DNA of 64,000 nucleotides, taken from Streptomyces sp. MP131-18. GTDB taxonomy: Bacteria > Actinomycetota > Actinomycetes > Streptomycetales > Streptomycetaceae. The position numbers and the translations under genes were made by a program. The stretch lies in assembly GCF_001984575.1 (NCBI RefSeq), contig NZ_LZNS01000001.1, positions 3,182,715-3,246,714 on the forward strand, read 5' to 3'. Numbering within the stretch: position 1 is the stretch's first letter; the number at the start of each line of letters is the position of its first letter. A model generated the notes under the pieces. That model saw only the letters and a program-made list of their open reading frames with translations, did no database searches and had not been told where the DNA came from. Of the stretch, positions 1 through 8,975 are shown piece after piece.

Positions 1-2070
1 CCGGTGCGGGTCGCTCCGCGCGTGGTCGTCCACGAGGACGAGGGTGCCGCCGACGGCCCAGGTGCAGAACATCTCCTGGAAGGCGACGTCGAACCCGAGC
101 GGCGCGAACTGCGCGGTGCGCGGGCCCGCTTCCGCGGACGACTCGCCGCACTGCCAGTCGACGAGCGCCGCGAGCGACCGGTGGGGCATGACCACGCCCT
201 TCGGCCGCCCGGTCGACCCCGAGGTGTACACGAGGTAGGCGGGATCGTCCCGGCCCACCGCCGGCAGCGGCGGACGCGGCGCGCCGCCGGGAGCGGGCGC
301 GGGCACGTCCTCGACGAGGATCGTCTCCACCCCGGGCAGGCCGCCGCCGGCCCGCCGGGTCAGCACGGCGGCCGGTTCGCTGTCGCGGAGGAGGAAGGAG
401 AGGCGGTCCGCCGGGAGGGCGGGGTCCAGCGGGACGCATGCCCCGCCGGCGTACAGCACGCCGAGTACGGCCACCAGGGCGTCGACCGACCGGTCGAGCA
501 TGATTCCGATGCGCTGCCGGGCGAGCCCGCGCGCGGTGAGCGCCCCGGCCAGGGCCGCGGCGGAGGCGGCCAGTTCCCCATAGGTCATCCGGTGCTCGCC
601 GTGGACGACGGCGAGGGCGTCCGGCCGCAACCTGGCGGCTCTGTCGACGCGTTCGTGGGCGGCCGGCGGCACGTCGCCCGCCGCGGCGGCCGGACCACGG
701 CTCAGCGTCTCCACGACGAACGTCCGCTCGTCCTCGGACATGACCCGCAAATCGTCCAGACACCGGTCCTCGTCGGACGTGGCGTCGGTCAGCAGGGCGA
801 CGAAGCGTTCGCCGATGCGCCGCGCGGTCGCGGGGTCGAAAATCTCGGTCGCGTACTCCAGCAGCCCCAGATACCCGCCGTCCCGCGGCACAAGATTGAG
901 GAACACGTCGAACTTGGCGGTGCCGCCGTGGCAGTACAGCCGCTCGGCGGTTGCGCCGGGCAGGTCAAGTCCTGGCGCGTCGGCATCGTCGACGGTCACC
1001 ACGACCTGGAAGAGCGGGAACCGGTCCTGGGTCCGTTCCGGGACCAGCTCGCGCACCAGCCTGCTGTGCGGTACGCGGGTGTGTGCCATGGCGCCCCGCA
1101 CCGCGCTCCGCGTATCGGCCACCAGCTCCCGGAACGTCTGCCCCCGGCGGGTGCGCTGACGCAGGGGCATCACATCGGACAGGCAGGCGATCAGCGGTTC
1201 CAGTTCCAGCGTGTCGCGCCGGGTGACGGGCGTGCCCAGCACGACGTCCTCCTGGCCGCCGAGCCTGACGAGCAACGCGGTCAGCGCCGCGGTGAGCAGC
1301 ACGAATGGCGTCGTGCGCAGCTCGCGGCAGCTCCGCCGCAGCGCGGCACCCAGCTCCGGGCCGATCACGAACTCGTGCTGTCCGCCGCCGTGTTCCGGCG
1401 CCGCCGGCCGCGGACGGTCCAGCGGGAAGGCCGACTCCTCCGGAGCCCCCGCGAGCGTCCGCCGCCAGTACGCCATGGCGGCGTCCGCGGCCTCGTCCGC
1501 AGCGCCGTCCGCTGCCTCGTCCGCCGTCGCACGCTGGGCCCTGGCGTACGAGCCGAACGACATGGGCAGGTCGGGCAGCGCGGGCTCACGGCTGTCGAGG
1601 GCCATCCGGTACAGCCGGCTGAACTCCTGGTCGAACAGCCGCAGGGACCATCCGTCGATGGCCGCATGGTGCACCCCCACCGCGAGAACGGCGTCCCGCG
1701 GGGCGACGCGCAGCAGCGTGGCCCTCAGCAGGGGCGGCCGGTCCAGGGGCAGCGGACCCGAGACGGCGGCGTGCAGCGCCGCGGCCAGGCCGTCCTCTGG
1801 GACGGACCGGACGGCAAGCGGCACCTGGGCCGGCGGCGCCACGACCTGGACCGCCCGGCCGCCTTCCATGACGAGCGCGGTGCGCAGCGGTTCGTGGCGG
1901 GCGACGAGGGCGGTCAGCGCCGTCTCGACGGCCGCGGCGTCGAGGTCGCCCCGGATGCGGTGGACCCAGGACTCGCGGTAGAGACTCGGCCCCGACGTGA
2001 GCTGGTCGTTGAGCCAGATCGACTCCTGCTCGAAGGACATGGGAAAGGTGGCGGCGGGACGCTCGGTCAC
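1..2070 (-). CDS. Non-ribosomal peptide synthetase, condensation-adenylation part (3' end outside window)
   Basis: Reading from a GTG at 2070, the protein opens with a condensation domain (about residues 10-440). It carries the intact catalytic HHxxxDG motif (HHAAIDG), encoded near 1660-1680. An adenylation domain follows from about residue 480 with the nucleotide-binding motif YTSGSTGRPKG, encoded near 210-245. The frame runs off the left edge just after GFDVAFQEMF. At the specificity positions 235/236/239 this reads D-V-Q, a start shared with proline-activating domains among others, but the rest of the code is outside the window. The GTG start overlaps the stop of the upstream adenylation gene by four bases (GTGA), so translation is probably coupled. 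Role: peptide bond formation and activation of the next amino acid in an assembly line. The product is unknown. Confidence 0.93.
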   Translation of the reverse strand, partial: MTERPAATFPMSFEQESIWLNDQLTSGPSLYRESWVHRIRGDLDAAAVETALTALVARHEPLRTALVMEGGRAVQVVAPPAQVPLAVRSVPEDGLAAALHAAVSGPLPLDRPPLLRATLLRVAPRDAVLAVGVHHAAIDGWSLRLFDQEFSRLYRMALDSREPALPDLPMSFGSYARAQRATADEAADGAADEAADAAMAYWRRTLAGAPEESAFPLDRPRPAAPEHGGGQHEFVIGPELGAALRRSCRELRTTPFVLLTAALTALLVRLGGQEDVVLGTPVTRRDTLELEPLIACLSDVMPLRQRTRRGQTFRELVADTRSAVRGAMAHTRVPHSRLVRELVPERTQDRFPLFQVVVTVDDADAPGLDLPGATAERLYCHGGTAKFDVFLNLVPRDGGYLGLLEYATEIFDPATARRIGERFVALLTDATSDEDRCLDDLRVMSEDERTFVVETLSRGPAAAAGDVPPAAHERVDRAARLRPDALAVVHGEHRMTYGELAASAAALAGALTARGLARQRIGIMLDRSVDALVAVLGVLYAGGACVPLDPALPADRLSFLLRDSEPAAVLTRRAGGGLPGVETILVEDVPAPAPGGAPRPPLPAVGRDDPAYLVYTSGSTGRPKGVVMPHRSLAALVDWQCGESSAEAGPRTAQFAPLGFDVAFQEMFCTWAVGGTLVLVDDHARSDPHR

Positions 2071-3641
2071 AGGTCGCCCTCCGGGTGGTCGGGACGTCTC
2101 AGCGAGTCGGTGAGGGCAGCGCGGTCCAGCTTCCCGCTGGCGGTGAGCGGGAGGCGTTCCCGGCTGTGCACGCGTTCGGGCACCAGGTGACGCGGCAGCG
2201 CCGCGGCGAGCGTGCGGCGCAGCGTCCTCGCGTCCAGGCGGTCCGCGCCGTCGGCGTCCTTCTCCTGGGTGTAGAAGAGGGCGAGCCCTTCGTGGCTCTC
2301 GTCCTCCCCTGGCACCGGGACCACCGCGCACTCGCGCACCCCGGACACGTCGCGCGCGGCGGCCTCCACCTCTTCCGGCTCCACACGGTGCCCTCTGATC
2401 TTCACCTGCCGGTCGCCGCGCCCCAGGAAGTGCAGGACGCCGTCGCCGTCCAGGAAGCCCTGATCGCCCGTGCGGTACACGCGCGTCGGGACGCCGTCGA
2501 GGGGCAGCACCGGGAACCGCTCGGCGGTGAGCCGGGGATCGCCGAGGTAGCCCAGGGCGAGTCCCTCGCCCGAGACGCAGATCTCGCCGGCGGTGCCGGG
2601 GGCGGCCGCCTCCCGGCCGTCCGTCAGGAGGTGAACGCGCCGTCCCGGCACCGGAACCCCGATCGGGATGCCGGTGGTTGTCGCGCAGTCCGCCGACCGC
2701 ACCCGGCGGGCGGTGGCGAAGACGCAGGTCTCCACGGGCCCGTAGCCGTTGGTCAGCGCGGTGGTGGGATGGCGTTCGAGGAACGCCCTGGCCCTGGGCA
2801 CCGACAGCCGTTCCGCGCCGGTGAGCACCTGGCGGAGCCCCTGGAAGCAACCGGGGTCCTCGTCGAGGAAGAGGTGGAACAGCGAGGCCGTGAGCCAGAC
2901 CGTGTCCACCCCGTGCTCGTCGGCGAGGCCGCGCAGAGTGCCGGGCATCAGGTACGCGCCGTCCGGGAGCACGCAGGTCCCGCCGTTCAGCAGCGGCCCC
3001 CAGGTCTCCAGCGTGAATCCGTCCCACGTCGGTGGCGCGGCCTGGATCATCGTCGGGCCGGACGCGAAGGGGGCGAAGCCGCCGCCGAACAGACTGGTGG
3101 TGGCCCGGTGGCCGGACACCACGGCCTTCGGCCGGCCGGTGGTTCCGGAGGTGAAGAAGACGGTGGCGGGGCTCGATCCGTCCACCGGCCGTCCCGGCCG
3201 CCGGGTGGCCCGCTCGGCCAGGCGCCCGAACTCCCCCTCCGGCGGCGGCGACCACACCGCGCCCGCCCAGTCGCCCAGTGCCCCCGGCGCGTCCGCCGCT
3301 CCCGGCGCCACGGCCACCCGGGGTCGCAGCAGCCCGAGCAGGGCCCGGAGCCGCGGGAGGGGCCATCCGGGGTCCAGAACCGCGTAGGCCGCGCCGGTCT
3401 TGAGCACGCCCAGGAGGACCGCCACGAGAGCGGGCGAACGGGGCATGACCACCGGCACGAAACCGCCGGGCCCCGCCCCCCGTTCCTCCAGGGCCGTGGC
3501 GCAGGCCCCGGCCGCGGCGTCCAGCTCGGCGTAGGTGACGCGTACGCTGCCGCGGACGAGCGCGACGGCGTCGGGCGTTCGCGCGGCGTGGTACTCGACG
3601 GCCGTGTGGATGAGCGGGGAACCGGCCGGGCCGGTGCTCAC
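2067..3641 (-). CDS. Stand-alone amino acid adenylation enzyme (NRPS A domain)
   Basis: This is a 524-residue AMP-binding enzyme with the full run of adenylation motifs: FFTSGTTGRPKAV, NGYGPVETC, YRTGD and the C-terminal lysine motif LTASGKLDR. There is no condensation or carrier domain; the protein ends 15 residues after the lysine motif. It should activate an amino acid as aminoacyl-AMP and load the separate carrier protein encoded just upstream. Alignment by eye gives specificity residues D-G-L at 235/236/239 and G-V-F at 322/330/331, a code I cannot assign. The GTG start at 3641 overlaps the carrier-protein stop by four bases (GTGA). The frame stays open upstream of this GTG without family similarity, which supports the start. 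Confidence 0.92.
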   Translation of the reverse strand: MSTGPAGSPLIHTAVEYHAARTPDAVALVRGSVRVTYAELDAAAGACATALEERGAGPGGFVPVVMPRSPALVAVLLGVLKTGAAYAVLDPGWPLPRLRALLGLLRPRVAVAPGAADAPGALGDWAGAVWSPPPEGEFGRLAERATRRPGRPVDGSSPATVFFTSGTTGRPKAVVSGHRATTSLFGGGFAPFASGPTMIQAAPPTWDGFTLETWGPLLNGGTCVLPDGAYLMPGTLRGLADEHGVDTVWLTASLFHLFLDEDPGCFQGLRQVLTGAERLSVPRARAFLERHPTTALTNGYGPVETCVFATARRVRSADCATTTGIPIGVPVPGRRVHLLTDGREAAAPGTAGEICVSGEGLALGYLGDPRLTAERFPVLPLDGVPTRVYRTGDQGFLDGDGVLHFLGRGDRQVKIRGHRVEPEEVEAAARDVSGVRECAVVPVPGEDESHEGLALFYTQEKDADGADRLDARTLRRTLAAALPRHLVPERVHSRERLPLTASGKLDRAALTDSLRRPDHPEGDL

Positions 3642-3901
3642 CTGTCCGTCCTGGCCGCGGAGACGAGCGCGATGAAATCCGCGAGGTCGTCGCAGCCGAG
3701 CAGATCCTCGGGACCGACCTCGACTCCCGCTTCCCGGCCGACGCGCAGACATATCCGTATGGCGTCGAGCGACGTGCCGCCGATGTCGTAGAAGCTGTCC
3801 GTCGGACGGAGCGGCCCGCGGCCTGTCACCTCGTCCACGATCGACAGCACCAGTGCGTCGGTGTGCTGCGGATCGTCGCCTGACAGGTGCGATGCTGGCA
3901 T
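3638..3901 (-). CDS. Stand-alone peptidyl carrier protein
   Basis: An 87-residue acyl/peptidyl carrier protein. The motif YDIGGTSLDAIR contains the serine that takes the 4'-phosphopantetheine arm. It is preceded by a good ribosome binding site (AGAAGGG, 8-9 bases before the ATG). It is the first gene of a three-gene minus-strand NRPS operon (carrier, adenylation, condensation-adenylation) whose junctions are both GTGA overlaps. A free carrier next to a free adenylation enzyme is often used to load a starter unit or to modify an amino acid while tethered. Which applies here cannot be read from the sequence. Confidence 0.9.
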   Translation of the reverse strand: MPASHLSGDDPQHTDALVLSIVDEVTGRGPLRPTDSFYDIGGTSLDAIRICLRVGREAGVEVGPEDLLGCDDLADFIALVSAARTDR

Positions 3902-4047
3902 CGTCGTTCCCTTCTGGGCTCTTCGAGCATGAGCGGTGCGCCGTCGTCTGCCGGCTGATGGTGAATGATGCCCGGCTGTGTTCGACGCGGCTTGATCAGC
4001 ACGGGCCACGGGCTCGGCCAACGATACCGATGGGGCCGACGGCGGGT

Positions 4048-4119
4048 CAGGAGCCGGAAGAGATACAGGAGTCGACAGGGGTTCAGGAGCCGGCGGTGGT
4101 TCAGGAGTCGGCGGGCCGA
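4048..4119. repeat. Four-copy 18-bp imperfect tandem repeat
   Basis: The hexamer CAGGAG recurs at 4048, 4066, 4084 and 4102, exactly 18 bp apart, usually followed by YCGG. The array covers the gap between the XRE regulator and the carrier-protein gene, and its last unit contains the regulator's stop codon. It may be a slipped-strand repeat or a repeated binding site in the NRPS operon leader. Confidence 0.7.
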
Positions 4120-5186
4120 CCGGTGGCGGCGTCGATCCATTCGGTGCCGCCGATCATGTAACCCCACTCGGTCTGGCCGCTGATGGCACTGGTGCGGAAC
4201 GGCTCCCCGTCGTCGTCGACGCGGAGCGTGCCGGCGCGGTCGCCGCTGGACCAGTCGAGTTCGAGGTACCAGCTGACGTCCTTGGCGTCGGCGCGCGCGT
4301 CGACGTAGAAGACCAGAGGTTCCTTCTCGTCGACCCACAGCGGGAGGTCGTCCTGACCGGCCACCGCCGTCGGCCGCGGTGCGGTGGCGTCCAGGTCGAC
4401 GTCGAACGCCGTGGTCCGCACCGGGCCGCCGCCGCATCCGGAATAGCCGCCGTAGAGGTGCCAGGGCAGCGGCTCACCACTGGCCGTGACGCGCACGCGC
4501 AGCTCGCGCAGGACGACCGTCTCCGTCTCCGTGCCCTGAATGGTGAGTTCCACGAGCTGCTCCCCGGCCGGGACGGCGCCCAGGGCGCGTACCCAGCCGG
4601 GGGCGTCCGTCTCGAACGGGGGCGGCGGCACCTGGGACGGCGGTCGGTCCACGAGGTAACGGCCCGCGCACTCCTCGAGCGAGTACGGGCGGGTGACCAC
4701 GGCCAGCGGCGCCGGCTCGGTGGCCTGTTCCGAAGCGCCGGTCGCGGCGTCGTCGCCGTCCTCGCCGTCACCGCCGGTGAGGAGTCCGGCGAGCAGGGCG
4801 ATCGCCAGGGCGGCGGCGAGGGCGCCCGCCGCGGCCAGCGCGAACCGCGGCCCGGACCGGCGGGGGGCGGGCGCCGACGACGGCTCGGGCTCGCCCGGGG
4901 GCTCCTCCGGGGCCGGTCTCGGGCCTTTCCGGTCCCGCTGCCGGGCCGTGTCGGCGGCGATCCACCGCCGGTGCAGCTCTGCGTGTTCCTCGGGCGTGGC
5001 CCGGCACAGCCGGGCGAACCGTTCCACGGTCGCGAACTCGGGCGGCAGCGCCTCTCCCCGGCAGTAGCGGTGCAGCGTGGACGCACTCATGTGCAGTCGC
5101 TTCGCCAGCACGCCGTAGCTCAGCCCCGAACGGTTCTTCAACTCGATGAGCAGCGCGGCAAGGTCCGCCGTCTCCGCACCCGCCAC
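4101..5186 (-). CDS. Membrane-anchored XRE-family transcriptional regulator
   Basis: A 361-residue protein. Residues about 5-70 form a Cro/C1-type helix-turn-helix (GVLAKRLHMSASTLHRYCRG). A basic Pro/Glu-rich linker and one hydrophobic helix around residues 115-135 (ALAAALAIALLAGLL) follow. The rest is an extracytoplasmic domain of about 220 residues with no recognised family. This HTH-TM-sensor layout is common in Streptomyces. GTG at 5186 was chosen because GGGGGA lies 5-10 bases upstream; an ATG at 5237 is possible. The gene lies directly upstream of the NRPS operon on the same strand with a 199-bp gap, so it may regulate it, but this is inference. Confidence 0.8.
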   Translation of the reverse strand: MAGAETADLAALLIELKNRSGLSYGVLAKRLHMSASTLHRYCRGEALPPEFATVERFARLCRATPEEHAELHRRWIAADTARQRDRKGPRPAPEEPPGEPEPSSAPAPRRSGPRFALAAAGALAAALAIALLAGLLTGGDGEDGDDAATGASEQATEPAPLAVVTRPYSLEECAGRYLVDRPPSQVPPPPFETDAPGWVRALGAVPAGEQLVELTIQGTETETVVLRELRVRVTASGEPLPWHLYGGYSGCGGGPVRTTAFDVDLDATAPRPTAVAGQDDLPLWVDEKEPLVFYVDARADAKDVSWYLELDWSSGDRAGTLRVDDDGEPFRTSAISGQTEWGYMIGGTEWIDAATGRPADS

Positions 5187-5402
5187 CGCCGTCCCCCGTT
5201 CCTCGCGTCCCGTCCCGGCATTCGAAGCCGGGATCATCCTGGCAGGTCACCCGGGGTGGAACTGTCCCACCCCCCCGAAACCGCGGCGCCCGGTGGCAGG
5301 TGGGACGAAGGGCGTCACATGCTGCGGTCGTCCGGGCCACCGGGTCCGGCGGATTCACCGATCCGACGAGAACGACGAGAACGACGAGAGAGCAGCAAAA
5401 CG

Positions 5403-6098
5403 ATGACCACCAACGCACCGCACCGCCGTCCCCGTCTCCTTGCCGCCGTCGCCGCGCTCGGCGCGACGCTCGCGCTGACGCTCACCGCCTGCCAGGACGA
5501 GGAGGCGGACGCCTCCGGCGGGTCCGCGTCCCAGTCGCCCGGCACGGAGTCGCCCCAGGAGGCGGGCGGCGAAGAAACGGCCGAGGAGCCCGGGGACGTG
5601 GCGGAGGCCACCGGCCCGCCGGCGACCGGCGGCGGAACGCCCGAGGACGGCGCCGGGGAGCGGGAGCAGGAGGCCACCGCCTGCACGCTCGACACGACCG
5701 AGCTGGCCGCCGCCCCGGTCGAACGGCCGATCAACCACATGCTGCTCACGGCGACCAACACCGGCGACGAAACCTGCTTCGCCTACCATGCCCCCTTCCT
5801 GCGCCTGGGCGACGACGCCCAGGCCGCCGTCCCGCGCAACGAGGACAGCAAGCCGCAGTCCGTCATCACGCTGGCCCCCGGCCAGACCGCCTACGCCTCG
5901 GTCCTCACCTCCTCCGCCGCCATGGATGCGGCGGGCGGCTACACCGCGACCAGTCTCGGCGTGCAGTTCGCCGACGCCGGGGACGCTGCCATCGAGGGGA
6001 TGGCGGACGTTCCGCTGCCCGGCGGCGAGGTCTACGTCGACGACTCGGCGCAGGTCTCGTACTGGCAATCGTCCCTGAACGACGCGCTCACCTGGTGA
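5403..6098 (+). CDS. Secreted lipoprotein with DUF4232-like domain
   Basis: A 231-residue protein. The N terminus has a lipoprotein signal peptide (basic HRRPRLLAAVAALGATLAL, then lipobox LTAC with Cys at about residue 30). A disordered Ser/Glu/Gly-rich linker follows to about residue 95. The C-terminal domain is beta-rich and resembles the DUF4232 family: paired cysteines, the LTATNTG motif, and a PGQTAYAS stretch. It is predicted to be anchored on the outer face of the membrane. Function is unknown. ATG at 5403 has a GAGAG-type ribosome site about 10 bases upstream. The gene is convergent with the regulator below, and the two 3' ends overlap by 11 bp. Confidence 0.78.
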   Translation: MTTNAPHRRPRLLAAVAALGATLALTLTACQDEEADASGGSASQSPGTESPQEAGGEETAEEPGDVAEATGPPATGGGTPEDGAGEREQEATACTLDTTELAAAPVERPINHMLLTATNTGDETCFAYHAPFLRLGDDAQAAVPRNEDSKPQSVITLAPGQTAYASVLTSSAAMDAAGGYTATSLGVQFADAGDAAIEGMADVPLPGGEVYVDDSAQVSYWQSSLNDALTW

Positions 6099-6960
6099 CA
6101 TCCCGCGCGCCGGCCTCGCCCCGGGTGGCGGCCCAGCTGGCCAGCAGGGCGAGCTTGCCTGCGGAGTCCGTTCCCGGCGGGACGCTGTAGGTCACGATCT
6201 GGCGCCCGGCCTCTCCAGGCATCTCGAACACGTCGAACGCGACCTCGATCAGGCCGACCTCGGGGTGGCAGAACGACTTCACGCCGGTGCGGTGCTCGTG
6301 GACGTCGTGGCCGGCCCAGTCCTCGCGGAACTGAGGGCTGCGCGCGGAAAGCTCGCCGATGAGGGCGGTGAGCCGGGTGTTGAGCGGGTCGCGGCCGGCT
6401 TCCAGTCGCATGATCGCCGCCGTGGTGCGGCGCGCCAGGGCCCAGTCGACGTAGTAGTCCCGGGCGCGGGGGTCGAGGAAGATGAACCTGGCGATGTTCG
6501 GCGTTCCCTCGGTGTCGAAGTGCGGCGCGTACAGGGCCCGGCCCATGAGGTTGGCCGCGATGAGGTCCTGGTCGGCGTTGTGGACGAGCGCCGGCACGGT
6601 CATGTGGTCCAGGACCCGCTGCACCGAGGTGCGCACCGACTGGGCGGCCGGTTGCCTGGTGCGTGCCGGCGCCGTGGCCGGGGCGGTGCGAGCCAGATCG
6701 AACAGGTACTCGCGCTCGACATCGTTCAGCCGCAGTGCCCGGGCGATCGCGTTGAGCACACTTTCCGACGCCCCGCGGACATTGCCGCGCTCCAGCCTGG
6801 TGTAGTAGTCGAGGCTGACGCCGGCGAGCATGGCGACCTCCTCGCGACGCAGGCCGGGCACGCGCCGCTCCCCGCCGAAGTCGGGAATGCCCGCCTGCTC
6901 GGGGGTGACGTTCGCGCGGCGGGAGATCAGGAACTCCCGTACCTCGTCCTTCGTGCTCAT
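6088..6960 (-). CDS. XRE-family transcriptional regulator with MmyB-like ligand domain
   Basis: A 290-residue protein. The N-terminal helix-turn-helix contains the signature GLRREEVAMLAGVSLDYYTRLE typical of this very large actinobacterial family. From about residue 105 comes the MmyB-like ligand-binding domain (VPALVHNADQDLIAANLMGRAL). The ATG at 6960 has no clear ribosome site and a TACCGT-like -10 element about 9 bases upstream, so the transcript may be nearly leaderless. It lies 109 bp downstream of the alcohol dehydrogenase gene on the same strand. Family members often control a neighbouring oxidoreductase, which is the likely but untested role here. Confidence 0.88.
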   Translation of the reverse strand: MSTKDEVREFLISRRANVTPEQAGIPDFGGERRVPGLRREEVAMLAGVSLDYYTRLERGNVRGASESVLNAIARALRLNDVEREYLFDLARTAPATAPARTRQPAAQSVRTSVQRVLDHMTVPALVHNADQDLIAANLMGRALYAPHFDTEGTPNIARFIFLDPRARDYYVDWALARRTTAAIMRLEAGRDPLNTRLTALIGELSARSPQFREDWAGHDVHEHRTGVKSFCHPEVGLIEVAFDVFEMPGEAGRQIVTYSVPPGTDSAGKLALLASWAATRGEAGARDVTR

Positions 6961-7069
6961 GTCTGCAACGGTAGAGCCGTCACAGGGTGCGGTGGGGGGC
7001 CCTCCCGGTACCCCCCACCCCCCTGGCCGGTGACGCCGGGGCCGATCGCGCTCCGGCTCGGGGCGCCGC

Positions 7070-8116
7070 TTATGCGGGAAGCGTGGAGATGTCGATGACG
7101 AACCGGTAGCGGACGTCGGAGGCGAGCACGCGTTCCCATGCCGCATTGATCTGGTCGGCACGGATGACCTCGACCTCGGGGGCGATGCGGTGCTCGGCGC
7201 AGAAGTCGAGCATCTCCTGGGTCTCGGCGATGCCACCGATCTTCGATCCCGCGAAGGAGCGGCGGTTGTCGAAGAGCGTGAACAGCGTCACCGGAACCGG
7301 CTCCGGCGGCGCCCCGACACTCACGATCGTGCCGTGCAGGGCCAGCAGGCCCAGGTAGGCGTCCAGGTCGATCGGGGCACTGACCGTGTTCACGATCAGG
7401 TCGAACGTGTTCGCCAATTCCGTGAACGTCGCCGGGTCGCTGGTGGCGTAGTAGTGGTCCGCGCCCAGGCGCAGGCCGTCATCGCGCTTGCGCAGGCTCT
7501 GGGACAACACGGTGACCTCGGCGCCCAGGGCGTGGGCGATCTTGACGGCCATGTGGCCGAGACCGCCCAGGCCGACGACGGCGACCTTCTTGCCGGGCCC
7601 GGCGTTCCAGTGCCGCAGCGGCGAATAGGTGGTGATGCCCGCGCACAGCAGCGGGGCGGCGTTCTCGAACGGGATCGCCTCGGGGACGCGGAGCACGAAG
7701 TGCTCGTCGACGACTATGTGTGTCGAATAACCACCCTGGGTGACGCGGCCGTCCCGGTCGACGCCGTTGTAGGTGTCGGTGAACCCGTTGCGGCAGTACT
7801 GCTCGTGACCGGCCGCGCAGTTCGCGCACTCACGGCAGGAGTCGACCATGCAGCCCACGCCCACCCGGTCCCCGACCTTGTGCCTGGTGACCTCCTGGCC
7901 GACCTGGGCGACGATTCCGGCGATCTCGTGCCCCACCGTGAGCGGGTACTGCACCTGCCCCCAGTCGCCGCGGACCGTGTGGATGTCGGAATGACATATA
8001 CCGGCCCAGGCGATCTCGATGAGCACGTCCTTCGGGCCCACCTCACGCCGCTCGATCGTCCCGGGGCCCAGCGGGTCCGTCGCGGAGGTCGCGGCAAAGG
8101 CGCGTACGGCAGTCAT
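7070..8116 (-). CDS. Zinc-dependent NAD(P) alcohol dehydrogenase (cinnamyl-alcohol/YahK type)
   Basis: A 348-residue medium-chain dehydrogenase. Catalytic zinc ligands are in GICHSDIH and GHEIAG. The structural zinc site has four cysteines in [20 protein letters not shown]. The Rossmann motif [13 protein letters not shown] sits at about residues 178-190. The length is standard for the family. It should interconvert aldehydes and alcohols using NADP(H). It is followed on the same strand by an XRE regulator, and its promoter faces a DHFR-like reductase gene across 281 bp. That gap shows no additional gene or obvious operator. Confidence 0.93.
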   Translation of the reverse strand: MTAVRAFAATSATDPLGPGTIERREVGPKDVLIEIAWAGICHSDIHTVRGDWGQVQYPLTVGHEIAGIVAQVGQEVTRHKVGDRVGVGCMVDSCRECANCAAGHEQYCRNGFTDTYNGVDRDGRVTQGGYSTHIVVDEHFVLRVPEAIPFENAAPLLCAGITTYSPLRHWNAGPGKKVAVVGLGGLGHMAVKIAHALGAEVTVLSQSLRKRDDGLRLGADHYYATSDPATFTELANTFDLIVNTVSAPIDLDAYLGLLALHGTIVSVGAPPEPVPVTLFTLFDNRRSFAGSKIGGIAETQEMLDFCAEHRIAPEVEVIRADQINAAWERVLASDVRYRFVIDISTLPA

Positions 8117-8397
8117 CAGAATCCTTCACTCAGCCAATCGTGTAATCGGGTGATCGCTGACCGAGCGGCGCACACCGGCGCGAGCTCGCAGCGAGAGAAA
8201 CGGGGCAGCTCCGGCCCCGGGTCTCCCAGCGAACCACGCCGACGCACCCGGGTGGGAGGCACTCGCAGACCCTCCCGCCCGCGCGGGGCAGGTCGGTACC
8301 GTGCGGCGCGGCCCGGAGGGCGGGATGCCGATGAGTTCGCGGGTGGCCCGGAGTCGGAGAGGGGTGAGAGCACCGACTTCAAGAGGCAGGATCAATC

Positions 8398-8940
8398 ATG
8401 GGCAAGCTGCTGTATTCGGTCGCCATGTCGCTGGACGGCTTCATCGCGGGGCCCGGCGGAGACATGTCATGGCTGACAGAACACCTCGCGCCGAATCCGG
8501 TGGTCGACGAGTTGATCAGCGAGGTGGGCGCCTTGCTCGTCGGGAACCGCACCTTCCGGGGCAGTGATCCGTACGAGGGCATGGAAGGGGAGGGCGAGGC
8601 GTTCGGTGGCGGCTGGAGCGGGCCGCAGTTCGTCCTCACCCACAACCCGCCCGCGACCCCGGTGCCGGGCGTCACCTTCGTGACCGGCTTCGACGAGGCC
8701 GTCGCGCGGGCCAGGGAGGCCGCCCGCGACAAGTACGTCAACGTGCTCGGGGCCGACATCGCCCGGCAGTGCGTCGAAGCGGACGTGCTCGACGAGATTC
8801 TGGTTTCCGTCGCGCCGGTCATGCTCGGCGACGGAGTCCGGCTTTTCGACCGCCCGGGCGGCGCCCCCGTTCCGCTCGAACGCCTCTCCCTGAGCGAAAT
8901 GCCGCACCCGACGACCATCTGGCTGCGCGTCGCCCGCTGA
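8398..8940 (+). CDS. Dihydrofolate-reductase-like (RibD C-terminal) oxidoreductase
   Basis: A 180-residue protein of the RibD_C/DHFR-like superfamily. It has the N-terminal signature LYSVAMSLDGFIAGPGGDMSWL, the NADP-binding region VLGADIARQC and the late LVSVAPVMLGDGVRLF segment. Such proteins are NADPH-dependent reductases of unknown substrate rather than true folate enzymes. The ATG is preceded by AGAGG. The next gene begins 35 bp downstream on the same strand, so they may be co-transcribed. Confidence 0.88.
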   Translation: MGKLLYSVAMSLDGFIAGPGGDMSWLTEHLAPNPVVDELISEVGALLVGNRTFRGSDPYEGMEGEGEAFGGGWSGPQFVLTHNPPATPVPGVTFVTGFDEAVARAREAARDKYVNVLGADIARQCVEADVLDEILVSVAPVMLGDGVRLFDRPGGAPVPLERLSLSEMPHPTTIWLRVAR

Positions 8941-8975
8941 GCACGGTCGGCGACGGCACTGACATGATCGATGAC

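Noticed and set aside
4..2190. Long plus-strand open frame over the NRPS gene
   Set aside because: It is the antisense shadow of the condensation-adenylation gene; the minus strand has all family motifs.
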